DNA of 64,000 bases from Pseudomonas sp. Bout1. GTDB lineage: Bacteria > Pseudomonadota > Gammaproteobacteria > Pseudomonadales > Pseudomonadaceae. Shown piece after piece: positions 24,062-32,375 of the stretch (positions within the stretch are counted from its first letter, which is position 1; each line of letters begins with the position of its first letter). A program made the position numbers and the translations under genes. The stretch is taken from NCBI RefSeq assembly GCF_034314165.1, contig NZ_JAVIWK010000001.1:3363001-3427000 (forward strand), given 5' to 3'. The notes under the pieces were generated by a model. That model did not search any database. It was given only the letters and a program-made list of their open reading frames with translations, and was not told the DNA's origin.

Positions 24062-26346
24062 GCTACAGCGTTGCGGTGCGTGCGCTGTGTGAGTTCACCG
24101 CGAAGGTCGGCGACCTCGACCAGCGTTTTACCCCGTCCCCCAGTGCCCAGGAAGGGATTGTCGGCCATCGCACGGTGGCGTCGCGGCGCAGCGCCCACTA
24201 CCAGAACGAAGTCGCACTGGAGGGCGAATACCAGCAGTTGAAAGTGCGGGGCAGGGCGGATGGCTACGACCCGGACCGCAACCAGCTGGAAGAGGTGAAA
24301 ACCTATCGCGGCGACCTGAACAAGCAGCCAGCCAACCACCGGCAACTGCACTGGGCCCAGGTCAAGGTTTACGGCTGGCTGATGTGCCAGAAACTGGGGA
24401 TGTCGGAGATTGTTTTGGCACTGGTGTATTTCGACATTGTGGGTGAGCACGAAACTGTCTTGAACCAGTCTTTCCAGGCCGCCGATCTGCAGCAGTTCTT
24501 CAATCAGCAATGCGCTCTGTTCCTCGGTTGGGCGGAGCAGGAAATGCACCAGCGCCAAGCCCGTAATGCTGCAGCAACTGCCCTGGGCTTTCCGCATGCA
24601 GCGTTTCGCCCGGGCCAGCGCTCCCTCGCGGAAACGGTATATAAAGCCGTCAGCACCGGCCGCTGCCTCATGGCCCAGGCACCCACCGGTATCGGCAAGA
24701 CCGTCGGCACGATTTTCCCGATGCTCAAGGCCCTGGCGCCCCAGCAACTGGACAAGGTGTTCTTTCTTACCGCCAAGACCCCGGGCCGAAAGCTGGCACT
24801 GGATGCGGCGCAGGTGCTGTATGACAGCAGCCCTGAGCTGCCACTGCGGGTGCTGGAACTGGTGGCGCGAGACAAGGCCTGCGAGCATCTGGACAAAGCC
24901 TGTCACGGTGATTCGTGCCCGCTGGCCAAGGGCTTTTATGACCGCTTGCCGGCAGCCCGCGAGGCCGCGTCCCGCGTGCGCCTGCTGGACCAGCGCAACC
25001 TGCGGGAAGTGGCCCTGGCCCATGAGGTGTGTCCCTATTACCTGAGCCAGGAAATGGCGCGTTGGGCCGACGTGGTGGTTGCCGACTACAACTACTACTT
25101 TGACTTCGGCGCCATGCTGTTCGGCCTGGCGCAGCTCAACCAATGGCGGGTCGCGGTACTGGTGGACGAAGCCCATAACCTGGTGGAACGCGGCCGTTCG
25201 ATGTACAGCGCGGCCCTCGACCAGTACACGCTCAAGGCCCTGCGCGAGATCGCACCCGAACCGCTGAAGAAATCCTTGCTGCGCCTGAACCGAGAGTGGA
25301 ACGCTCTGCACAAGGAGCAAGTGGCGCCGTATCAGGCCTACGCCCAGAAGCCCGACAAACTTTTGCAAGCCCTGAGCCTGTGCACCAGCGCCATGGGCGA
25401 ATATTTCAACGATCACCCCGAAGCGCTCAATGGCGAGCTGCAAGCCTTCTACTTCGAAGCCTTGCAGTTTGCCAAGGTCGCCGAACTGTTCAACGAACAC
25501 TTCATCTTCGATATCAGCAAGCGCGAACTCAGCGGCAAGCGCAGCTCATCAAGCCTGTGCCTGCGCAACGTGGTGCCCGCCGAGTTCATTCGGCCCCGGC
25601 TGACAGCGGCCCGCAGCAGCGTGCTGTTTTCCGCGACCTTGAGCCCGCGGCATTACTACGCGGACTTGCTGGGAATGCCGCCCGACACAGCCTGGGTCGA
25701 TGTGGAGTCGCCGTTCAAGGCCGAGCAGTTGCAGGTGCATATCGTCGACCGGATCTCCACCCGGTTTGTTCATCGACACGCGTCCCTGGAGCCCATCGTG
25801 GAGCTGATTGCCGCCCAGTTTGCAAAGGCACCGGGCAACTACCTGGCGTTTTTCAGCAGCTTTGATTATTTACAGCAAGTGGCGCAATTGTTGGCCGAGC
25901 GCCACCCGCACATTCCGCTGTGGCACCAGTCGCGGGGAATGGCCGAGGCCGAGCGCCAGGCGTTTCTCGACCAGTTCACCCAGCACAGCCAGGGCATTGG
26001 TTTTGCCGTGCTTGGCGGCGCATTCGGCGAAGGTATCGACCTGCCGGGAACCCGGCTGATCGGTGCGTTTATCGCGACCCTGGGCCTGGCGCAACTGAAC
26101 CCGGTGAATGAGCAACTCAAACTGCGGATGGGCGCGATTTTCGGTGCCGGTTACGACTACACCTATTTGTACCCCGGCATCCAGAAGGTGGTGCAGGCCG
26201 CAGGCCGGGTGATCCGCAGCCAGCAGGACCGTGGCGTGGTGATGTTGATTGATGATCGCTTTGGCGAAGCACGGGTGCGCCAGTTGCTGCCGCGCTGGTG
26301 GTCGATCACTGCGGCGGATACAGCGCATCCCGCAACTGGCGGCTGA
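24058..26346 (+). CDS. ATP-dependent helicase of the DinG/XPD (Rad3) group with N-terminal Cas4/RecB-like nuclease domain
   Basis: A protein of about 762 residues. Residues 1-150 carry a PD-(D/E)XK pattern, with Asp68 in GRADG and Glu79-Val-Lys81 in EEVKTY, as in Cas4/RecB nucleases. The SF2 helicase follows: Walker A APTGIGKT (208-215), DEAH at 370-373, and late motifs ATLSP and QAAGRVIRSQQDRG. Cys275, 282, 287 and 325 lie where XPD-like helicases hold a 4Fe-4S cluster. The likely start is TTG 24058, directly after AGGAGG and overlapping the nuclease stop; ATG 24028 is the alternative. The pairing with FAN1 suggests a joint role in crosslink or flap repair. The last 10 or so residues may derive from the neighbouring deletion. 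Confidence 0.85.
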   Translation: MSYSVAVRALCEFTAKVGDLDQRFTPSPSAQEGIVGHRTVASRRSAHYQNEVALEGEYQQLKVRGRADGYDPDRNQLEEVKTYRGDLNKQPANHRQLHWAQVKVYGWLMCQKLGMSEIVLALVYFDIVGEHETVLNQSFQAADLQQFFNQQCALFLGWAEQEMHQRQARNAAATALGFPHAAFRPGQRSLAETVYKAVSTGRCLMAQAPTGIGKTVGTIFPMLKALAPQQLDKVFFLTAKTPGRKLALDAAQVLYDSSPELPLRVLELVARDKACEHLDKACHGDSCPLAKGFYDRLPAAREAASRVRLLDQRNLREVALAHEVCPYYLSQEMARWADVVVADYNYYFDFGAMLFGLAQLNQWRVAVLVDEAHNLVERGRSMYSAALDQYTLKALREIAPEPLKKSLLRLNREWNALHKEQVAPYQAYAQKPDKLLQALSLCTSAMGEYFNDHPEALNGELQAFYFEALQFAKVAELFNEHFIFDISKRELSGKRSSSSLCLRNVVPAEFIRPRLTAARSSVLFSATLSPRHYYADLLGMPPDTAWVDVESPFKAEQLQVHIVDRISTRFVHRHASLEPIVELIAAQFAKAPGNYLAFFSSFDYLQQVAQLLAERHPHIPLWHQSRGMAEAERQAFLDQFTQHSQGIGFAVLGGAFGEGIDLPGTRLIGAFIATLGLAQLNPVNEQLKLRMGAIFGAGYDYTYLYPGIQKVVQAAGRVIRSQQDRGVVMLIDDRFGEARVRQLLPRWWSITAADTAHPATGG

Positions 26347-26520
26347 GACCAGCACCACTGTGCCCACCAGGCGCTTGTCGGCAATGGCGCTGTCGACCAC
26401 CGCGTCCACCCGCTGGGCGAGCAGCGGGTCGTGGCTATCGGCGCAGGCGAGGGAGGTACAAAGCGAGGCGGCGAAGGCCACAAGGCGTCTGGTAGAGGGC
26501 TGCAATCTACAACGAGACAC
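26306..26520 (-). pseudogene. Internally deleted serine hydrolase (beta-lactamase family) remnant
   Basis: The 5' part encodes a signal peptide (RRLVAFAASLCTSLACA) and ADSHDPLLAQRVDAVVDSAIADKRLVGTVVLVS, the usual opening of class C beta-lactamase-like serine hydrolases. Homology stops near 26345. In a different frame the next codons read RQLRDALYPPQ and a stop at 26306-26308, resembling the C-terminal end of the same family. The catalytic SxxK and YxN core, roughly 300 residues, is missing. The remnant overlaps the SDR 3' end by 14 bases and abuts the helicase stop. It is an internal-deletion scar and not a working enzyme. Confidence 0.6.
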
Positions 26521-27466
26521 TGCACAGTTGCTGGCTCAAGATCCACAAACGTTCGGCTTGCTCCGGGTCGACAGCCCAGGGTCGTACTCCGTTGCGCCGG
26601 GTGTCATCCTGCGACGGCGCGGCCACATCGCAATCTTCGCAGTAGAGTCCGCCCACACCCTCCAGCTGCGGGCTGACCGCGCACCATACCGAGGTTGCGG
26701 CGCCTTGCTCGGGGCTCTTGTAGTGACTGGCGCGGCGGATATTACCCTGATCATCGAGGGCACCGACGAAGGCCAGGTCGTCCTTATCCAGATAACGGAT
26801 CAAGTCGGTGAGAATTTCCCCAGGATGCACGGAGAATGCGCGCACACCCTGTGCTTTACCGCGTCGGTCCAGCGCCACAGCGAACAGCGCGTTGGCAGTT
26901 TTTGACTGGCCGTAGGCGAGCCACTTGTCATAGGCGCGGCGCTCAAATTGCGGATCATCGAAATGCACAGGGCTGAGGCGATGGCCGAGGGACGACACCG
27001 AAACTACCCGTGCCCCGTTGGCCTGGCACAGTGCGGGCCAGAGCCGCACGGTGAGCTGGAAGTGGCCCAGGTGGTTGGTGGCAAACTGCGCTTCGAGGCC
27101 GCGCGCATCCCGTTGCAGTGGCGTGGCCATGATGCCGGCGCTATTGATCAGCAGGTTCAAGGCCCGTCCGCTTGCGAGGAAATTTTCGGCAAAACGGTCA
27201 ATGGAAACCGGGTCGAGTAAGTCGAGGCTGGCATGTTCAACACCGGCAATTGCCGACAGGTTACGTTCGGCCTTTTGAGGGTCGCGCGCAGGAACGATCA
27301 CCTGCGCACCGGAACCCGCCAGCACGCGTACAGTTTCCAGGCCAATGCCGGAATAGCCGCCGGTGACAATCACTGTCTTGCCACGCAGGTCGCAGCCTGC
27401 CAAGGCTTGCAGGGCCGTAGTGCTGGCGTCGAAGCCGCTGTCGATCGAGATTTGTGCGTCAGTCAT
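26507..27466 (-). CDS. Short-chain dehydrogenase/reductase
   Basis: A 319-residue NAD(P)-dependent oxidoreductase, on the long side for the family. The cofactor motif TGGYSGIG and the adenine-binding LLINSAG are present. The catalytic Ser (VVSVSSLGH) and YxxxK (AYGQSKTAN) are intact. It resembles retinol-dehydrogenase/WW-domain-oxidoreductase-like bacterial SDRs of unknown substrate. ATG 27466 has CAAGGAGATC upstream; longer in-frame extensions run into the neighbouring AraC gene and are ignored. It is divergent from that AraC-type gene (97-base gap), which may regulate it together with the epoxide-hydrolase-like gene. The 3' end touches the serine-hydrolase remnant. Confidence 0.85.
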   Translation of the reverse strand: MTDAQISIDSGFDASTTALQALAGCDLRGKTVIVTGGYSGIGLETVRVLAGSGAQVIVPARDPQKAERNLSAIAGVEHASLDLLDPVSIDRFAENFLASGRALNLLINSAGIMATPLQRDARGLEAQFATNHLGHFQLTVRLWPALCQANGARVVSVSSLGHRLSPVHFDDPQFERRAYDKWLAYGQSKTANALFAVALDRRGKAQGVRAFSVHPGEILTDLIRYLDKDDLAFVGALDDQGNIRRASHYKSPEQGAATSVWCAVSPQLEGVGGLYCEDCDVAAPSQDDTRRNGVRPWAVDPEQAERLWILSQQLCSVSL

Positions 27467-27563
27467 AAAAGATCTCCTTGTGGGATGCCTAGCTTCCCTC
27501 GCTGGCGTCCGGACGCGGAATACCCTAACGTCTGTGTTTCTGTCGCGATCGTCCGGAGCTTTT

Positions 27564-28526
27564 ATGGATACGCTTTCCGATGTGCTGGCACTGTTAAAAA
27601 GCCACCGTTCGACCTTCGCGGGCCTGAAGGCGGGCGGCACCTGGGCCATTAACTTTGCGGCGCCGGATGGGATCAAGTTCAACGCCGTCGTAGAGGGCAG
27701 TTGCTGGTTGGAAGTGGAAGGGCTGGCGGTACCCATACGTTTGTATGAGGGCGATTGTTTTCTATTGACCCAGGCGCGTCCGTGGCGGCTGTCGAGCAAT
27801 CTGTCGCCTGAAGGTATTGATGCACGCGAGGTGTACGCCGATGCGGTGGGCGGCATCGCCACAGTGGGGGACACTGAGGAGCTGTTTCTGATCGCCGGGC
27901 GTTTTATCTATGGGGATGACGCCCGGTTGCTGCTGGACAACCTGCCGCCGGTGGTGCGCGTGAGTGCCAACTCCGAACAGGCCGCCGTATTGCGCTGGTG
28001 CCTGGATCGCCTGGCCCGCGAATACGCCAGCCCGTTGCAAGGTGCGGCATTGATGACCGAGCATTTGGCGCAAATGATGCTGGTGCAAATCCTGCGGCTC
28101 TATCAATCTTCCATGGGCACCAGCACCACTGGTTGGCTGGGTGCGTTGACCGACCCGAGGCTGGCCCCGGTGTTGCGGGAAATTCACGCCGCGCCAGCCC
28201 GGCGCTGGACATTGAGTGAAATGGCCGATGTGGCGAATCAATCCCGCTCCACCTTTGCCTTGCACTTCAAGCAACGGGTAGGGCTGGCACCACAGGAATA
28301 CCTGACCCGCTGGCGCATGCATCTGGCGGTACAGGCCCTGAAAGCCAGCGACAACAGCGTGTCCACGATCGGCCAGTCCCTGGGTTATCAGTCAGACAGC
28401 GCTTTCAGCAGTGCTTTCAAGCGCGTGATGGCTTGTTCTCCCCGGGAATACCGCGAGCGAACCCCACACAAGGAACCCAGTGATGAGCGAAATCCAGCAG
28501 CAGAAGGTCAAGGTCAACGGCATTGA
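27564..28526 (+). CDS. AraC-family transcriptional regulator (cupin_6 type)
   Basis: A 320-residue regulator. The N-terminal 190 residues form the cupin-like AraC sensor (INFAAPDGIKFNAVVEGSCW, LYEGDCFLLTQARPW). The C-terminal double helix-turn-helix has LSEMADVANQSRSTFALHFKQ and VSTIGQSLGYQSDSAFSSAFK. Regulators of this group often control divergent reductases or hydrolases. ATG 27564 follows CCGGAGC. The last 44 bases overlap the start of the alpha/beta hydrolase gene in another frame, so the C-terminal tail after SPREYRE (PHKEPSDERNPAAEGQGQRH) is probably non-essential. The divergent SDR and the downstream hydrolase are its likely targets. Confidence 0.87.
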   Translation: MDTLSDVLALLKSHRSTFAGLKAGGTWAINFAAPDGIKFNAVVEGSCWLEVEGLAVPIRLYEGDCFLLTQARPWRLSSNLSPEGIDAREVYADAVGGIATVGDTEELFLIAGRFIYGDDARLLLDNLPPVVRVSANSEQAAVLRWCLDRLAREYASPLQGAALMTEHLAQMMLVQILRLYQSSMGTSTTGWLGALTDPRLAPVLREIHAAPARRWTLSEMADVANQSRSTFALHFKQRVGLAPQEYLTRWRMHLAVQALKASDNSVSTIGQSLGYQSDSAFSSAFKRVMACSPREYRERTPHKEPSDERNPAAEGQGQRH

Positions 28527-29424
28527 ACTGAACATACACATCGCCGGCCCCGAGAGCGGCCCGCCGGTGTGGTTGCTGCATGGGTTTCCCGAGTGCTGGC
28601 ACTCCTGGCGCGAGCAGATTCCGGCGCTGGTGGCCCAGGGTTTTCGGGTGTTTGTACCGCAAATGCGCGGTTATGGAGAATCCAGCGCGCCGCCGGAAGT
28701 GGCCGACTATGACCTGCTGACCCTGTGTGCCGATATCCAGGGCGCCATGGACCTGTTCGGTCATCGCCAGGTCGTCATGGTCGGGCATGACTGGGGCGCT
28801 GTGGTGGCCTGGCACCTGGCGTTGCTGGAGCCTGAGCGAGTCACCCGGCTGGTGGCGATGTCGGTGCCTTTTGCCGGGCGCGCCCGCAGGCCGGTGATCG
28901 AGATCATGCGCGAGCTGTACGCCGATCGCTTCAATTACATCCTGTACTTCCAGGCGCCAGGGGGCGCCGAAAAGGAACTGGACGCGGATATCGAGCGCAC
29001 CTTGCGCCTGTTCATGCAGGACCAGGACGTGTTCCTGCAGAAAAAACCCGCCAACGCCACACTGCTCGACGGTGTTGCCCTGCCAGGCGAGCTACCGGCC
29101 TGGTGCAGCCAACAGGACCTCCAGGTGTATGTGCACACCTTTGCCGGTAACGGCTTTCGCGGCCCGCTGAACTGGTATCGCAACTTTGAGCGCAACTGGC
29201 AGCGTACCGAGTTCCTCGCCGGCAAGCAGGTGCTGCAACCGACGCTGTTCCTGATCGGCGACCGCGACCCGGTTGGCGTCTTCGAAGCCCACACCCTCAA
29301 GCGCATGCCCGAATCGGTGCCGAACCTGCAACAGGCCGTCCTGGCCAACTGCGGCCACTGGATTCAGAACGAGCAGGCGGCCAAGGTCAACGAACTGCTG
29401 CTCGGGTTTCTAGGGCGAACGTAA
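28483..29424 (+). CDS. Alpha/beta hydrolase, epoxide hydrolase-like
   Basis: A 313-residue alpha/beta hydrolase. HGFPECWHSW is the oxyanion-hole HGxP motif. The nucleophile is Asp103 in VGHDWGAVVAW, which points to epoxide hydrolase or haloalkane dehalogenase chemistry over esterase chemistry, where a Ser would be expected. The lid region holds FQAPGGAEKEL. The catalytic acid is probably the Asp of LIGDRDPVG and the base the His of NCGHWIQNE. The start at 28483 follows AAGGAACCCAGTG and overlaps the AraC gene by 44 bases. Its last 38 bases overlap the 3' end of the convergent histidine kinase gene. Confidence 0.87.
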   Translation: MSEIQQQKVKVNGIELNIHIAGPESGPPVWLLHGFPECWHSWREQIPALVAQGFRVFVPQMRGYGESSAPPEVADYDLLTLCADIQGAMDLFGHRQVVMVGHDWGAVVAWHLALLEPERVTRLVAMSVPFAGRARRPVIEIMRELYADRFNYILYFQAPGGAEKELDADIERTLRLFMQDQDVFLQKKPANATLLDGVALPGELPAWCSQQDLQVYVHTFAGNGFRGPLNWYRNFERNWQRTEFLAGKQVLQPTLFLIGDRDPVGVFEAHTLKRMPESVPNLQQAVLANCGHWIQNEQAAKVNELLLGFLGRT

Positions 29425-30853
29425 ACGTTGCGCCGCGTCCGGGCACCTCGATCAGGCGGATTTCCCGACCGTGCAACTGCAGGATGCGGTGCACGATGCG
29501 CAAGCCCAGCCCGCCATCGCGACGGGCGCCGCCAATGGTGAACGCGCGCAGGAACAGGCCTTCGCGCAGATCAGCGGCAATCCCAGGCCCGCTGTCGCTC
29601 ACAGTCACTTCGACAAAGCCGGCCTTGGGCATCAGCGTCACTTCCACTTCGCCATTGAGTGGCGTGTGGCGCAAGGCGTTGTCCAGCAAGTTGGTGAGCA
29701 CCCGTTCGATCAGGCCCAGATCTGCCAATACCGTGGGCACCACCGGCGGCAGGCTGGCGGTGAGGGTAATCGTGCGGGCTTCGGCGGTCAGTTCGAACTT
29801 CTGGAAGATGTCCTGCACCAGGTCGGGTAACGAAAAACCTTCGATGACCGGCTGCACAAACCCGTGTTCCAGGCGAACCAGTTCCAACAGCGACTGGGCG
29901 AGCCCGCCGACCTTGCGGCTCTGGTCCAGGGCGATGCCCAGGTAGCGCCGGCGTTCCTGCGGCGTAAGGCTGGCGTCTTTCAGAGACAGGGTTTCCAGGT
30001 AGCCATGCAGTGAGGCCAGCGGCGTGCGCAGGTCATGGGAAATATTCGCGACCATCTCCCGGCGTTCCTGCTCTTGATGAGTAATGGCCCGCCACTGTTC
30101 GCCCAAGCGGTTCTCCATCTGCACGAAAGCGTGGTCGAGCACCGCGATTTCATCCTGGCTGGCGACTCCGGGCGCCACGGCCTGTGGCACTTTCGGTGCG
30201 CCGTTGATATCGAACTGGCCGACCTTTTCGGTCAACTGCCGCAGGGGCCGGGTGATCCAGGCAAAGGCGGCGAAGCCCGCCAACAGGCACAGCAATGCCA
30301 GCAGGGCGATAGACCACAGGGCGATGTTCAGCGCCATGCCGGTGGCATCCCGGGCGTCGAACACATCATGGGCCTCGCCCAACAGCACCACATACAAGTA
30401 GCCGGCCTGCTGGCCGTTGACCCGCAGCGGCGCGGCGCTGAATACCTTGAGGCCATCGACGCTGCGCGGGTCGTCGCCGAGGATCGGCAGCATCGCACCG
30501 CTGAGAAAGCGACGCACCGGTTCCAGGTTGACCTGGTCCCGGCGCAGATGGCCGCTCGGCGCCGCGTTGCCGACCACACGGCCGTTAATATCCAGCAGGT
30601 ACACCTCGACACTCGGGTTCACCAGCATCAACTGGCTGAACAGGTTGCGCACGGCATCTGGCTTGAGGCCGTCGGCATCCATCAGTTGGGTATCACGGGC
30701 GATGTGCGCGGCCAGGTCGCGGGACAGGCCTTGCACCACTTCCAGTTCGTGCATGTGATTGGAGCGCACTTGCAGCCAGGCCGAGGTGCCGCTGCAAATC
30801 AGCAGCAACAAGGCGAACACCAGGGAAAGGCGTTGGGTAAGGGTCAGCCTCAT
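29387..30853 (-). CDS. Sensor histidine kinase
   Basis: A 488-residue inner-membrane kinase. A first membrane helix (LSLVFALLLLICSG), a periplasmic sensor region of about 130 residues and a second helix (IALWSIALLALLCLLAGFAAF) are followed by HAMP. The phospho-acceptor His lies in MVANISHDLRTPLASLHGY, and the ATPase has NLLDNALRHTP, DSGPGIA and GLGLRIV. The start overlaps the response-regulator stop by 4 bases (ATGA), so the two are coupled. The pair is divergent from msrB-dipZ-msrA, with a REP between, which makes envelope oxidative stress a candidate signal; this is inference from position. The 3' end overlaps the alpha/beta hydrolase gene. Confidence 0.9.
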   Translation of the reverse strand: MRLTLTQRLSLVFALLLLICSGTSAWLQVRSNHMHELEVVQGLSRDLAAHIARDTQLMDADGLKPDAVRNLFSQLMLVNPSVEVYLLDINGRVVGNAAPSGHLRRDQVNLEPVRRFLSGAMLPILGDDPRSVDGLKVFSAAPLRVNGQQAGYLYVVLLGEAHDVFDARDATGMALNIALWSIALLALLCLLAGFAAFAWITRPLRQLTEKVGQFDINGAPKVPQAVAPGVASQDEIAVLDHAFVQMENRLGEQWRAITHQEQERREMVANISHDLRTPLASLHGYLETLSLKDASLTPQERRRYLGIALDQSRKVGGLAQSLLELVRLEHGFVQPVIEGFSLPDLVQDIFQKFELTAEARTITLTASLPPVVPTVLADLGLIERVLTNLLDNALRHTPLNGEVEVTLMPKAGFVEVTVSDSGPGIAADLREGLFLRAFTIGGARRDGGLGLRIVHRILQLHGREIRLIEVPGRGATFTFALETRAAVR

Positions 30854-31560
30854 GTCGATTGCTCGGCAAATTTGTAGCCACGGCCCCACACCGTGAGAAT
30901 GCGCGCAGGGTTGGCCGGGTCGGCCTCGACCTTGGCCCGCAGGCGGTTGATATGGGTGTTGACCGTGTGTTCATAGCCTTCGTGGCTGTAACCCCATACG
31001 GCATTGAGCAGGTCCATGCGCGAAAACACCTTGCCCGGCTGACGGGCGAAGAAATACAGCAGGTCGAATTCCCGGGGCGTAAGGTCCAGCCGCTGGCCTT
31101 GCAGGGTGGCATCGCGAGTCAACGGGTTGATGAACAACTGGCCCAGGTCGAGGCTGCCGGCGTCCATCTTCAAGTTACGCGCCATGGCGTCGACCCGGCG
31201 CAGCAGCGCCTTGACCCGCGCCACCAGTTCCGGCATGGAAAACGGCTTGGCCAGGTAGTCATCGGCCCCCAGCTCCAGGCCGAGGATGCGGTGCAGCTCG
31301 CTGGAGCGGGCGCTGGTGATGATGATCGGCGTATAGCGCGTCATCGCCCGGGCGCGCCGGCAAATTTCCAGCCCATCGACGCCAGGCAGCATCAGGTCGA
31401 GGATCAGCGCATCCCAGCCACCTTGCTCCAGCAGGCGCAGGCCTTCGTTACCGTCGGCGCTGTGGACCACCTCGAACAGCTCGTCCCGCAGATGCAGGCA
31501 GATCAAATCGGCAATATGGGCATCGTCCTCGACCACCAGGACACGTTTGGGCTGATCCAT
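30850..31560 (-). CDS. OmpR-family response regulator
   Basis: A 236-residue regulator and partner of the kinase encoded directly downstream. The receiver domain has the acidic pair VVEDD, the phospho-acceptor Asp in LILDLMLPGVDG and the Lys in YLAKPF. The C-terminal winged helix includes LTPREFDLLYFFARQPGKVF and the recognition-helix region YEHTVNTHINRLRAKVE. The gene is first in a two-gene operon and starts 270 bases upstream of, and divergent from, msrB. Start ATG 31560 is the only good in-frame candidate. Confidence 0.92.
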   Translation of the reverse strand: MDQPKRVLVVEDDAHIADLICLHLRDELFEVVHSADGNEGLRLLEQGGWDALILDLMLPGVDGLEICRRARAMTRYTPIIITSARSSELHRILGLELGADDYLAKPFSMPELVARVKALLRRVDAMARNLKMDAGSLDLGQLFINPLTRDATLQGQRLDLTPREFDLLYFFARQPGKVFSRMDLLNAVWGYSHEGYEHTVNTHINRLRAKVEADPANPARILTVWGRGYKFAEQST

Positions 31561-31694
31561 TGATAGAAACCTGTCTTCGTGATTCGCGCATTGTGCGGCT
31601 TTTGCACCAGTGTAGTTATCACGAATTGTTTAACTCTGCGTGAGGATTTCGCGACCAGCCAAGGCCTAACCTTCACTCATCGCAATGGCAAAAC

Positions 31695-31790
31695 TGTGGT
31701 GAGGGGGCTTGCCCCCCGTTGGGCTGCGTAGCGGCCCCAAAAAAGCGGGAGCGCTACACACTCCAACGGGGGACAAGCCCCCTCGCCACA
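31695..31790. repeat. REP pair (REPIN), GTGGTGAGGGGGC variant
   Basis: Arms TGTGGTGAGGGGGCTTGCCC and the inverse ending AGCCCCCTCGCCACA bracket a spacer with a small inner repeat. It occupies the intergenic space between the divergent response-regulator and msrB genes, unusually close (44 bases) to a start codon. Confidence 0.88.
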
Positions 31791-31833
31791 GGGTTATTTG
31801 CCGGCCATAAGAGTTGGAGTTAAGGAGAGGGTC

Positions 31834-32346
31834 ATGTATTCACGTCGACAGATATTGCTGGCCGGCGGCGGCCTGGGGCTTGCGGTAATCGCCGGTGGCC
31901 TGCTGCAGAAAATCAACGCCGGTCCCACCCTGATCGCCGAGGCCGAAGCCGCCGAAAATTTCGAAGTCAGCCACACCGATGCGCAATGGCGCACCCTGCT
32001 GACCGCCGAGCAATACGCGATCCTGCGGGAAGAGGGCACCGAACGCCCCTACAGCAGTGCACTCAATGACGAACACAGCAACGGCACCTTCGCCTGCGCC
32101 GGTTGCGCGCTGCCCCTGTACTCCTCAGCCACCAAATTCGACAGCCACACCGGCTGGCCGAGTTTCTGGAAACCCCTGGAAAACGCGGTGGCCAGCCACG
32201 TCGATACCTCCTTCGGTGTGGAACGCCACGAAATCCATTGCAAGCGCTGCGGCGGTCACCAGGGCCATGTGTTCGATGACGGCCCCGCACCCACCGGCCT
32301 GCGCTACTGCATGAACGGCGCAGCCATGACGTTCACTGCGGCTTAA
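31834..32346 (+). CDS. msrB: Peptide methionine (R)-sulfoxide reductase MsrB, exported
   Basis: A 170-residue MsrB that reduces the R-epimer of methionine sulfoxide in proteins. The N terminus YSRRQILLAGGGLGLAV is a twin-arginine-like signal, so the enzyme should act in the periplasm. The zinc pairs CAGC and CKRC and the catalytic Cys in RYCMNGAAMTF are present. HTGWPSFWKP is the substrate pocket. No Cys occupies the usual resolving position, so reduction probably relies directly on a thioredoxin-like partner, for which DipZ next door is the obvious candidate. ATG 31834 has AAGGAGAGGGTC upstream. It is first of the msrB-dipZ-msrA cluster. Confidence 0.9.
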   Translation: MYSRRQILLAGGGLGLAVIAGGLLQKINAGPTLIAEAEAAENFEVSHTDAQWRTLLTAEQYAILREEGTERPYSSALNDEHSNGTFACAGCALPLYSSATKFDSHTGWPSFWKPLENAVASHVDTSFGVERHEIHCKRCGGHQGHVFDDGPAPTGLRYCMNGAAMTFTAA

Positions 32347-32375
32347 TTCGATGTCTTCTTATAAGGGAATACCCC

